Origin: Tissierellia bacterium
Lineage (GTDB): Bacteria > Bacillota_A > Clostridia > Tissierellales > Peptoniphilaceae
Assembly: GCA_012513395.1 (NCBI GenBank)
Contig: JAAZCH010000001.1
Coordinates: 1 to 5,773, forward strand
Direction: 5' to 3'
DNA length: 5,773 nt
How positions within the stretch are numbered: position 1 is the stretch's first letter; each line of letters starts with the position of its first letter. Positions 1-5,311 of the stretch are shown piece after piece. A program made the position numbers and the translations under genes. Under the pieces are notes generated by a model. That model was not told the origin of the DNA. It ran no database searches and worked only from the letters and a program-made list of their open reading frames with translations.

Positions 1-2
1 AT

Positions 3-578
3 ACTGGTGAAGTTTACGTAAGTAAAACTATAGAACTTACAGCTACGGTAACTCCTGATAATGCATTTAAAGGTGTAATATGGAGCTCAAGTGACGAAAC
101 AAAAGCTACTGTAGATGAAAATGGCGTTGTAACTGGACATCAAGCAGGTGAAGTAACTATAACAGCTACTTCTGCTGAAGACGAAACTATTAAGGCTACT
201 TCCACAATAACTGTAAAATCTCATATATCTCAATTGATTCTTAGAGATGGGGGAGGCTTGGAAAATGCACATTATTCGTTGAGCATAGTATTTAATAATT
301 TAAAAGCTAGTGATTTTGAAGCAATAACAATTTCTCTTTATGACGGGGAAGAAAAAATTGCAGAACATTCAGCAACAGCTAAGACTTTAGGACTAGAAAA
401 TAAAACATTATCATCGCCTATCTATTTGGATCAAAGAGTTGACGAAGAATACTGGTCTCCACTGACGATGCCTTTAAAAGAAAGTAGAGTGCCGACGACT
501 GCTGTTATGGAATTTGTAATAGACGGAGTGTCGTATACTCAAACTCCAACAATACCAAATCAATTGGATGGATTTTAG
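3..578 (+). CDS. C-terminal part of a Big_2 (bacterial Ig-like) surface protein, 5' end outside window
   Basis: The reading frame is open from the first full codon at base 3 to a TAG at 576-578, giving 191 residues. The start lies upstream of the window; the internal TTG at 234 has no ribosome site and is not a real start. Residues 1 to about 72 form a Big_2 Ig-like domain, recognised by the VTPDNA strand, the WSSSDETKATVDENGVVTG core and the GEVTITATS strand. This fold is common in adhesins and other exported Gram-positive proteins. Residues about 75-191 form a second beta-rich domain (ISLYDGEEKIAEHSATAK, then EYWSPLTMPLKESRVPTTAV and a VIDGVSYT strand) that I do not recognise. It looks like a terminal Ig-type sandwich. 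The protein ends in NQLDGF with no LPXTG motif, hydrophobic segment or basic tail, so it is not sortase-anchored at this end; any anchoring must come from the unseen N-terminal part. A surface location is inferred from the domain family. A terminator-like hairpin follows. Confidence 0.85.
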   Translation, partial: TGEVYVSKTIELTATVTPDNAFKGVIWSSSDETKATVDENGVVTGHQAGEVTITATSAEDETIKATSTITVKSHISQLILRDGGGLENAHYSLSIVFNNLKASDFEAITISLYDGEEKIAEHSATAKTLGLENKTLSSPIYLDQRVDEEYWSPLTMPLKESRVPTTAVMEFVIDGVSYTQTPTIPNQLDGF

Positions 579-621
579 AACTAGATATTAGTAATAGTAT
601 AAAATTATAATTTAGCTAATG

Positions 622-659
622 AACCTGCGTATGGACGTAAAAATCCAAACGCAGGTTTT
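622..659 (+). terminator. Probable intrinsic terminator of the Big_2 gene
   Basis: A 9-bp perfect stem, AACCTGCGT (622-630) with ACGCAGGTT (649-657), continues after one A-A mismatch as TGGA/TCCA (632-635/644-647) around an 8-base loop. It sits 44 bases after the stop codon. The T tract is short (four Ts at 656-659), so termination may be weak, but position and stem strength fit a terminator. Confidence 0.55.
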
Positions 660-739
660 ATGTTGGGAAAAATTGTATAAATCTTTAGGCATTATTGTAT
701 GCCGCTTAAAGCTTACTTCACCATTTTGTACCGACAAAT

Positions 740-885
740 TCAATCCGCCAATCGTAGGGGGCGTATTCCCATGCGCCCCACTGACGAATCAATAAACCTG
801 AATCAATCATAACGTCAAACATATTCAACATGCTTGACAAAGGCGCAGCCAACTGTCAACTGTTAATTGTAAACTATTAACTGAC
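740..885 (+). repeat. Composite intergenic repeat, copy A (146 bp)
   Basis: This copy matches 3929-4074 in order, length and orientation. It starts with TCAATNNGCCAATYGTAGGGG, followed by an 8-bp hairpin (758-765/772-779) with a TTCCCA loop. A diverged middle comes next, then the exact block CAAAGGCGCAGCC (838-850), and five 7-base units (851-885). The stretch from GTAGGGG to the last heptad is 132 bp in both copies. No open reading frame is present, so it is a non-coding dispersed element. I do not know a named family for it. Confidence 0.8.
851..885 (+). repeat. Five-unit heptamer tract A
   Basis: Five consecutive 7-base units read AACTGTC, AACTGTT, AATTGTA, AACTATT and AACTGAC. It forms the 3' end of composite repeat copy A. 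The first, fourth and last units have close or identical counterparts in the tract at 4040-4074. Confidence 0.8.
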
Positions 886-892
886 CGTAGGG

Positions 893-925
893 GAACATTT
901 TACACTTGAAAACAAACAAATGTTC
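893..925. promoter_or_regulatory. Inverted repeat around the -35 of the ComK-like gene (candidate operator)
   Basis: GAACATTT (893-900) and AAATGTTC (918-925) are perfect 8-base inverted repeats separated by 17 bases. The -35 hexamer lies in the gap and the right arm lies in the -35/-10 spacer. Half-site centres are 25 bp apart, which would suit a dimeric or tetrameric regulator on one DNA face. The operator role is inferred from position alone. Confidence 0.4.
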
Positions 926-934
926 TGTTAAAAT
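906..934 (+). promoter_or_regulatory. Promoter of the ComK-like gene (extended -10)
   Basis: A -35 element TTGAAA (906-911) is followed by a 17-base spacer and a -10 element TAAAAT (929-934). The -10 is preceded by TG-T (926-928), giving an extended -10. The predicted transcript would start near 941, leaving a leader of about 16 bases that carries the ribosome site. The TTG in this -35 box is in frame with the gene below but cannot be its start, because it lies inside the promoter. Confidence 0.6.
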
Positions 935-956
935 ACTTTTTACGGAGGTGGAAATT

Positions 957-1391
957 ATGATAAATTCAATTAAAGAAGGAATTGTTGCAATAATTCCAAA
1001 ATACACAGAGACAGGCGATTCCACATATGTTTTTACGTCGATGAAGGAAATTAGAATTTACAAAAAGAGTATAAGAAGTTTTTTAAAGGAACTTTATTTT
1101 ATGCATTCGATAGATTTCATAGCACAAAAAAATAAATTTAAAAAAATTGGCATACACCAAAATGCACCACTTATTCTCGATGACCAAGTATTTATAAAAG
1201 TACGAGTGAGAAAACCCATAGGGAAAAGTGATGGAGCTTACGGCTATGTCAACGTAAAAGCAGTGGAAAGAATAAAAACCATAGAAGATAAAACCGTATT
1301 AGTACTTAACACAGGACAAGAAATAGTTTCCAGAGACAGCTACAACACATTGGCAAAAAATTTGATGATAGGAAGAAGCCTAGCGAAGTAG
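957..1391 (+). CDS. ComK-like competence transcription factor family protein
   Basis: This 144-residue basic protein starts at ATG 957, six bases after a strong GGAGGTG (944-950). An in-frame TTG at 906 lies in the promoter and is rejected as a start. The best family match I can make by eye is ComK, the minor-groove-binding regulator that switches on DNA-uptake genes. Residues about 62-82 (KKIGIHQNAPLILDDQVFI) resemble the ComK segment around its KPPIMVDPSNQIF. Residues 94-135 (YGYVNVKAVERI, then VLVLNTGQEIVSRDSYNTL) resemble its WISHVHVKEF and FSNGKTMELPISYNSF strands. B. subtilis ComK is about 190 residues; this protein lacks the C-terminal tail, as short ComK-like proteins do. No signal peptide or membrane segment is visible, so it should be cytoplasmic. 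A LytTR-type DNA-binding domain is the main alternative, since its last strands look similar. The gene stands alone, with an inverted repeat over its promoter that would suit autoregulation, though that is inference. No clear terminator follows. Confidence 0.55.
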   Translation: MINSIKEGIVAIIPKYTETGDSTYVFTSMKEIRIYKKSIRSFLKELYFMHSIDFIAQKNKFKKIGIHQNAPLILDDQVFIKVRVRKPIGKSDGAYGYVNVKAVERIKTIEDKTVLVLNTGQEIVSRDSYNTLAKNLMIGRSLAK

Positions 1392-1592
1392 GAAGATTAG
1401 ATGATAGATTAAATTTGCAATAATGGCGAAGCGCTGTCCTCTGCCATCTGTACCTATGCAGAAGGCATAATAATTCTTTATTAAAATTTAATATTTTTGT
1501 CATTACATTGTAACAATTCCTTTTAAATTAGTGGGTATTATTAATATGATGATAGTTAGATGAAAATTTAACGAAATTAATAAAATTTGAAG
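1392..1592. other. AT-rich non-coding gap upstream of the SLH gene
   Basis: No gene is supported on either strand. It holds a loose stem ATGGC/GCCAT (1423-1427/1443-1447), a possible decayed heptamer tract (1425-1459), an 11-base palindrome ATTGTAACAAT (1507-1517) and the candidate SLH promoter. No convincing terminator for the ComK-like gene is seen. Confidence 0.5.
1522..1550 (+). promoter_or_regulatory. Candidate promoter of the SLH gene
   Basis: TTTAAA (1522-1527), a 17-base spacer and TATGAT (1545-1550) form the best sigma-A-type match upstream of the SLH gene. Transcription would begin near 1557, giving a leader of about 50 bases. In this AT-rich stretch other combinations, such as a TATTAT -10 at 1536-1541, are nearly as good. 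Confidence 0.35.
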
Positions 1593-1605
1593 AGGAGGAT
1601 TAAGA

Positions 1606-3540
1606 ATGAGAAGAAACAAACTTATTGTATTGGTATTAGCTCTGATAATGGTGCTTGCAACTGCTAATATGGCATTTGCAGCATATTTAGATACAGCTGG
1701 CCACTGGGCAGAGCGAGATATCGACTGGGCTACCGCACAAGGCTATCTCAAAGGAGACGGCGACGGCAGATTCAGACCAGAAGATACAGTTACGAGAGCA
1801 GAGTATGTAACAGGAGTAAATAGACTTATTGGTTCGACATCTAGCTCAACTATCGGATATGCAGACGTAAGATCCGGAAATTGGTACTATGATGAAATAG
1901 CAAAAGGAGTTTACAACGGAATCATCGACGATTCTAGAAATAACTTCAGACCTAACGAAGCAATATCAAGAGACGATGCAGCTAGAATAATTGCAAGAGC
2001 ATACAGACTTACAAATTATGCAGACGCAGCTACAATTTTCAAAGACTATGCTAACATCAACTACAAAGGGGAAGTTGGAGCTTTGGTAGTTAAAAAAGTT
2101 CTTAACGGATGGCCAGATGGAAACTACTATCCAGGCAAAACACTTACCCGTGCAGAATATGCTAAGATTCTTAGAGCAGCAGTAATAAATCTAGGCCTAC
2201 CTAGTAAACCAACAGCACCAGTAGCTTCAAAACCAAGTACAGGAACTAGCTGGGATTGGTATTATGGTAGAGACTACTATAGATATTACGATTGTGAAAT
2301 AGAACTTGCTAATTTGGCATCAGCAATCAAAAGAGGTAAAGTAGAACTTCCTAAGACTGCTACATACACTCAAGCTAGTTTAGAAGTGTTGAAAAAGGCA
2401 GTAGCCGACGGCGAAGTCGTTTACGACCAATACAAAAACTACAAAAGTGATTATTGGTACGGTTATTACGGATACGATTATGGATATAGAGTAAATCCAA
2501 ATAATTACTCTACATTCTCAGCATTCGAAAGAGCGATGAGAGCGGAATATCCAAACGTATTTACAAGCGCAGAGCTTCGTAACATCTATGATAACTACAA
2601 AGACGGATATTACTACTATGGATACTACGGATACACAATAAATCCAAAGGATTACAGCACATACTCATCATTTGAAAGAGCGATGAATAGCAAATATCCA
2701 GGCGTATTTACAACATCACAACTGCGAGATATTTGGAACGGCGATTACAAATACTATGGTGACAGATATCCATACTATTATGACTATTGTCCAGACCAAG
2801 GAACTATCGACGCAGCAACTAAGAGAATCAACGATGCAATCGCAGGATTGAAACTAATCGGAGATCCATGTGCACCAGAAGATCCATGTAAACCAACAGA
2901 TCCATGTAAGCCAGAAGATCCATGTAAACCAGAAAATCCATGTGATCCATGTGCAGTAAGATACAATGTAACTTACAGTTTCGTAGCAGCAGAAGGAACT
3001 CTTCCTACAGAAGTAACAACTTTACTTCCAGCAGCAACAAAAGCTACAAAAGGTACAAATGTAACACCAAAAGCTCCGACAGTTACAACAGTAGATGTAG
3101 AGGGAGGAACATGGACATTTGGTGGCTATAATCCAGCAAGTGTAACAGGAATAACAGCAGACGTTCAATTCGTAGGAACATGGACTTATAAGGCGGATCC
3201 AACAGAGGAAGAATTAAAAATAGCAGCAGCAGAAGCGGCGATAGCGACTTATGCAAATAATCCGCCAACGCAAGTAAACTTTGATGCAGCAAGTGCAGCA
3301 ATAAATGAAGTTCAAACTCCAGCAGAAAGAACACGTTTATATGCAGAGTTAGAAGCAGCTAGACAAGCTCACATAGCAAATCAAGAAGCTGGTAAAGCAG
3401 CTCCAGAACCAGCACCTGTGCAACCTGCACCAGTAGCTGAAGAGACAGTAGTAGAAAAGCCAGCTGAAGTACTAGTACCAGAACAACCAGCTGATGAAGT
3501 AGAAACAACAGTCACAGAATCAGCAGGTGAAGATTGGTAA
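1606..3540 (+). CDS. Exported SLH-domain surface protein with split FIVAR-like module, Cys ladder and SHIRT domain
   Basis: A 644-residue secreted protein with a strong AGGAGG (1593-1598) seven bases before ATG 1606. Residues 1-25 are a signal peptide (MRRNK, hydrophobic core, AFA cleavage site). Three SLH modules follow: about 27-76 (HWAERDIDWATAQGYLKGDGDGRFRPED), 85-135 (NWYYDEIAKGVYNGII) and 145-195 (VKKVLNGWPDGNYYPGKTLTRAEYAKIL). SLH triplets bind pyruvylated secondary cell-wall polymer non-covalently, which explains the absence of LPXTG. Residues about 230-276 and 395-417 look like two parts of one FIVAR helical module. The insert between them carries two Tyr/Gly-rich repeats (290-328, 339-377; 22 of 39 identical). 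Residues 420-449 are a DPCKPE ladder. Residues about 451-528 match a SHIRT domain (VTYSFVAAEGTLPTEVTTLLPA, then GTWTFGGYNPASVTG and VQFVGTWTY). Residues 531-595 are helical, and 598-644 form an acidic Pro/Ala/Val tail. All eight cysteines lie in the insert-flanking and ladder regions. Likely role: an S-layer-type or adhesive wall protein; a ligand cannot be inferred. Confidence 0.9.
   Translation: MRRNKLIVLVLALIMVLATANMAFAAYLDTAGHWAERDIDWATAQGYLKGDGDGRFRPEDTVTRAEYVTGVNRLIGSTSSSTIGYADVRSGNWYYDEIAKGVYNGIIDDSRNNFRPNEAISRDDAARIIARAYRLTNYADAATIFKDYANINYKGEVGALVVKKVLNGWPDGNYYPGKTLTRAEYAKILRAAVINLGLPSKPTAPVASKPSTGTSWDWYYGRDYYRYYDCEIELANLASAIKRGKVELPKTATYTQASLEVLKKAVADGEVVYDQYKNYKSDYWYGYYGYDYGYRVNPNNYSTFSAFERAMRAEYPNVFTSAELRNIYDNYKDGYYYYGYYGYTINPKDYSTYSSFERAMNSKYPGVFTTSQLRDIWNGDYKYYGDRYPYYYDYCPDQGTIDAATKRINDAIAGLKLIGDPCAPEDPCKPTDPCKPEDPCKPENPCDPCAVRYNVTYSFVAAEGTLPTEVTTLLPAATKATKGTNVTPKAPTVTTVDVEGGTWTFGGYNPASVTGITADVQFVGTWTYKADPTEEELKIAAAEAAIATYANNPPTQVNFDAASAAINEVQTPAERTRLYAELEAARQAHIANQEAGKAAPEPAPVQPAPVAEETVVEKPAEVLVPEQPADEVETTVTESAGEDW
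2473..2736 (+). repeat. Two Tyr/Gly-rich coding repeats, 147-base period
   Basis: Two 39-codon units (2473-2589 and 2620-2736) encode residues 290-328 and 339-377 of the SLH protein. Both follow the pattern YGY..NP..YST.S.FERAM...YP.VFT...LR.I, and 22 of 39 residues are identical. Synonymous differences between them are common, so the duplication is old. The linkers are very rich in tyrosine (runs such as YYYYGYYGY). Confidence 0.85.
2863..2952 (+). repeat. 18-base tandem coding repeat (DPCKPE cysteine ladder)
   Basis: The unit GATCCATGTAAACCAGAA and variants encode DPCAPE, DPCKPT, DPCKPE, DPCKPE, NPC and DPC (residues 420-449). Cysteines fall at 422, 428, 434, 440, 446 and 449. Units are nearly identical at DNA level, unlike the older Tyr-rich repeats, so copy number may vary between strains. 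Confidence 0.9.
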
Positions 3541-3549
3541 AAACAACAA

Positions 3550-3583
3550 AAAGAGATTGATTGAAAAATCAGTCTCTTTTTTT
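3550..3583 (+). terminator. Intrinsic terminator of the SLH gene
   Basis: An 11-bp stem pairs AGAGATTGATT (3552-3562) with AATCAGTCTCT (3567-3577), with one G-T wobble, around a GAAA tetraloop. Seven Ts in all (3577-3583) close the structure, and upstream As extend the pairing. It begins about ten bases after the stop codon and is a textbook rho-independent terminator. Confidence 0.93.
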
Positions 3584-3631
3584 CATTGATAATAAAAATC
3601 TAGGGTAATAAATAATAAAGGTGGTGAAGAA

Positions 3632-3892
3632 ATGAAACTAGATGAAAAATTAATAAAACGAATATTGCAAATCAGTATGAGTTCCATTGAGAAAACCCTA
3701 ACAGTAGTAAATTTCACAACAGAAGAATACGACGAAAACGCAGTGAACGAAGCATTGAGATTTTTGAAGAATGAAGATTATATAATAGCGAAAACCTTCC
3801 CCGAAAATAGCACAGATGACAAAACCGAAGAAGTAATAATGGTCTACGGCATAACCGAAAAAGGCACAAGTTATTTAGAAAAATTAAATTAA
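3632..3892 (+). CDS. Small winged-helix-like protein, DUF2513-like
   Basis: An 86-residue charged protein with no signal peptide or membrane segment. It starts at ATG 3632 after an AAGGTGG ribosome site (3618-3624) at good spacing. The opening MKLDEKLIKRIL, the segment YDENAVNEALRFLKNEDYIIAK and the closing YGITEKGTSYLEKL give a helix, helix-turn-helix, two-strand wing and final helix pattern. The same order, with MK.D..L...IL at the front and LT..G..FL near the end, is seen in DUF2513 proteins, which are common in Bacillota genomes and prophages. The usual DUF2513 tail after that helix is absent here. DNA binding is inferred from the predicted fold. No phage genes are visible nearby. It is separated from the SLH gene by a strong terminator, so it is probably transcribed on its own, although I could not find a promoter that leaves the ribosome site intact. 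It could equally belong to another winged-helix family. Confidence 0.6.
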   Translation: MKLDEKLIKRILQISMSSIEKTLTVVNFTTEEYDENAVNEALRFLKNEDYIIAKTFPENSTDDKTEEVIMVYGITEKGTSYLEKLN

Positions 3893-3894
3893 AT

Positions 3895-3919
3895 GCAAGG
3901 GATGCATTTCCACGCATCC
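3895..3919 (+). repeat. GTAGGGG-type hairpin, diverged copy B1
   Basis: This copy aligns without gaps to the hairpin at 3943-3967, and all six differences are transitions. The stem is GGATGC/GCATCC (3900-3905/3914-3919). One stem pair is T-A here (3903-3916) and C-G in the neighbour (3951-3964), a compensatory change. It lies just after the stop of the small winged-helix gene but has no T tract, so it is not a standard terminator. Confidence 0.6.
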
Positions 3920-3928
3920 ACAAAGCCA

Positions 3929-4074
3929 TCAATATGCCAATTGTAGGGGACGCGTTCCCACGCGTCCCGTGTCGTTATCAATATTTAAAACAAAACAAAA
4001 ATGCCTGACAGAATCAATCCATCAGGCAAAGGCGCAGCCAACTGTCAACTGTCAACTATTAACTTTTAACTGAC
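3929..4074 (+). repeat. Composite intergenic repeat, copy B (146 bp)
   Basis: It has the same order, orientation and length as 740-885. The hairpin GGGACGCG/CGCGTCCC (3947-3954/3961-3968) has a TTCCCA loop. A second hairpin, TGCCTGA/TCAGGCA (4002-4008/4022-4028), lies in the diverged middle. The block CAAAGGCGCAGCC follows (ending 4039), then five 7-base units (4040-4074). It contains no open reading frame. Confidence 0.8.
4040..4074 (+). repeat. Five-unit heptamer tract B
   Basis: The units are AACTGTC, AACTGTC, AACTATT, AACTTTT and AACTGAC. The tract is exactly 35 bases, as in copies A and C, and directly follows the GGCGCAGCC block. Confidence 0.8.
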
Positions 4075-4088
4075 AGAAGGTGCCATTT

Positions 4089-4144
4089 GGGAAATTCGAG
4101 ATGGAACTCAAATTTTCCCGGGTCGCACAGAGTACGACCCCTAC
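4089..4144 (-). repeat. Inverted GTAGGGG-type hairpin with flanking stem (copy C)
   Basis: Read on the minus strand from 4144, the sequence begins GTAGGGGTCG and forms a 6-bp stem GGGTCG/CGACCC (4120-4125/4135-4140). This is the same family as the hairpins at 754 and 3943 but in the opposite orientation. It abuts a second imperfect stem, GGGAAA/TTTCCC (4089-4094/4114-4119). It might act as a weak terminator for mnmA, which is transcribed towards it, but there is no T tract after either stem. Confidence 0.6.
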
Positions 4145-4184
4145 AGCATGACATATCCAATCTGTCTGACAAAGGCGTAGCCCC

Positions 4185-4219
4185 CACTGTACGTTGTCCG
4201 TTGTACATTGTACGTTGAT
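4185..4219 (+). repeat. Five-unit heptamer tract C, different unit, abutting mnmA
   Basis: The units are CACTGTA, CGTTGTC, CGTTGTA, CATTGTA and CGTTGAT. It follows GACAAAGGCGTAGCC, the same lead block as in copies A and B with one change. It also totals 35 bases, but the 7-mer is of another sequence class. Its last base is immediately next to the mnmA stop codon. Confidence 0.7.
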
Positions 4220-5305
4220 TTAAACTATCGTTCCTCCACCCACAACATAATCCCCAATATAAAATACTGCTGCTTGTCCTGGGGTTACGGCTCTTATGGG
4301 TTCGTAGAATTCTGCGTAAATTTTCCCATCTTCCATGGGTGTAATTTTACCTTTTGTAGCTTTTTGGCTGTATCTTGTTTTGATTTCCACTTCCATGGGT
4401 TCTTCCAATTTTTCTATATAAATCATATTCAAATCTGACACAATCATATCTATGGTAAATAAATCTTCGTTATCTCCTAGAGTGACTTCATTTGTCGCTG
4501 GATTTATTCCTACGACGTAGGCTGGTTTTCCTAGGGCGATTTTCAGACCCTTTCTTTGGCCGATTGTGTAGTGTGTGTAGCCTTCGTGTCTGCCTAAAAT
4601 ATTTCCATCTTTGTCTATGAAATTTCCTGGCTTTGTAACTATTCCTAGTTCTTCTCTAAGGAATCTTTCGTAATCGCCATCGGTGACGAAGCATATATCT
4701 TGGGAATCGGGCTTTCTCGCCACGATTAAATCCCTTTCTTCTGCAATTCTTCTTGCTTCTTCCTTGGTAATTCCTTCCATGGGAAACATAGTCCTAGATA
4801 ACTGGTCTTGGGTTAGGGAATAGAGGACGTAGGTTTGGTCTTTTTGAAGATCCGAAGATTTTTTCAAAAGGTATCTGTCTTTATTCTCATCGTATTCCAC
4901 TTGGGCATAATGTCCCGTTGCGATTCTGTCGTATCCCAGAGTCACTGCTCGTTCTATCATCTTATCAAATTTTATAAATCGGTTACAATCGATGCAAGGA
5001 TTTGGAGTTTTTCCTTCCTTATACACGTCCCCAAATTTTTTTACTACTTTGTCTATAAATTCGGCTTTGAAATTAAATGTGTAGTGATGAAATCCCAATT
5101 TAAATGCCACGCTCTTGGCATCTTCCACATCGTCTATGGAACAACAAGTCCTAGTTTTTTCAAGGCCAATATCCTCATTATCGAATAGTTTTAGAGTAGC
5201 TCCTGCAACTTCGTATCCTGCATCTACTACAAGAACTGCAGCAACAGAGGAATCCACTCCACCGCTCATAGCTATCATTACTTTATTATTGAATTCTTTT
5301 TTCAT
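4220..5305 (-). CDS. mnmA: tRNA-specific 2-thiouridylase MnmA
   Basis: MnmA is the cytoplasmic enzyme that ATP-activates the wobble uridine (U34) of tRNA-Lys, -Glu and -Gln and replaces its 2-oxygen with sulfur, giving s2U34. Sulfur arrives as persulfide from a cysteine desulfurase, directly or through relay proteins. The 361-residue length is normal. The PP-loop SGGVDSS is at residues 14-20, followed by the TRTCCSIDDVEDAK segment (51-64). The catalytic cysteine is C104 in NPCIDCN, with GHYA at 131-134 and KDQTYVLY at 155-162. The second active cysteine is C205 in SQDICF. YTIGQRKGL (246-254) opens the central domain, and a C-terminal beta-barrel runs from about 290 to the end. All key residues are present. 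The ATG at 5305 gives the usual short lead before the PP-loop. There is no ribosome site; a perfect extended -10 lies six bases upstream, so the mRNA may be leaderless. No partner gene such as a cysteine desulfurase or iscU is visible beside it. Confidence 0.97.
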   Translation of the reverse strand: MKKEFNNKVMIAMSGGVDSSVAAVLVVDAGYEVAGATLKLFDNEDIGLEKTRTCCSIDDVEDAKSVAFKLGFHHYTFNFKAEFIDKVVKKFGDVYKEGKTPNPCIDCNRFIKFDKMIERAVTLGYDRIATGHYAQVEYDENKDRYLLKKSSDLQKDQTYVLYSLTQDQLSRTMFPMEGITKEEARRIAEERDLIVARKPDSQDICFVTDGDYERFLREELGIVTKPGNFIDKDGNILGRHEGYTHYTIGQRKGLKIALGKPAYVVGINPATNEVTLGDNEDLFTIDMIVSDLNMIYIEKLEEPMEVEIKTRYSQKATKGKITPMEDGKIYAEFYEPIRAVTPGQAAVFYIGDYVVGGGTIV

Positions 5306-5311
5306 GAGGCT

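Larger units (their letters stand above)
660..892. other. Non-coding intergenic stretch with composite repeat copy A
   Basis: There is no credible gene on either strand. It contains a minor 5-bp hairpin, GGCAT/ATGCC (688-692/699-703), and then composite repeat copy A (740-885), listed separately. Beyond these I see nothing in it. The promoter of the ComK-like gene begins just after it. Confidence 0.7.

Noticed and set aside
834..862. TTGACA at 834-839 as a -35 for the ComK-like gene
   Set aside because: No -10 exists at 16-18 bases (CAACTG region), and the hexamer is part of the repeat's lead block.
740..885. tRNA or known riboswitch in the first intergenic gap
   Set aside because: No cloverleaf, T-loop GTTCRA pattern or recognisable riboswitch core is visible; the structure is explained by the repeat element.
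906..956. Upstream TTG start that would lengthen the ComK-like protein by 17 residues
   Set aside because: The TTG is the -35 hexamer of a good promoter and has no ribosome site; ATG 957 has an ideal GGAGGTG.
3083..3334. Leucine-rich open frame on the minus strand inside the SLH gene
   Set aside because: It is a shadow of GCA/GAA-rich coding sequence on the plus strand, with no ribosome site.
3586..3614. Promoter TTGATA-17-TAAATA before the small winged-helix gene
   Set aside because: The predicted +1 would fall inside the AAGGTGG ribosome site, so it could not give a normally translated mRNA; the match is probably due to AT richness.
3895..4074. CRISPR array
   Set aside because: Repeats are heptamers and hairpins without 25-40 base direct repeats and equal-size unique spacers; no cas genes are present.
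4120..4140. Hairpin downstream of mnmA as a rho-independent terminator
   Set aside because: The stem is good but is followed by CGGGAAAATTT on the mnmA strand, not a T tract; it is better explained as an inverted repeat-family copy.
4835..5188. Plus-strand open frame opposite mnmA
   Set aside because: It overlaps a highly conserved enzyme gene, has no ribosome site and shows no recognisable protein features.
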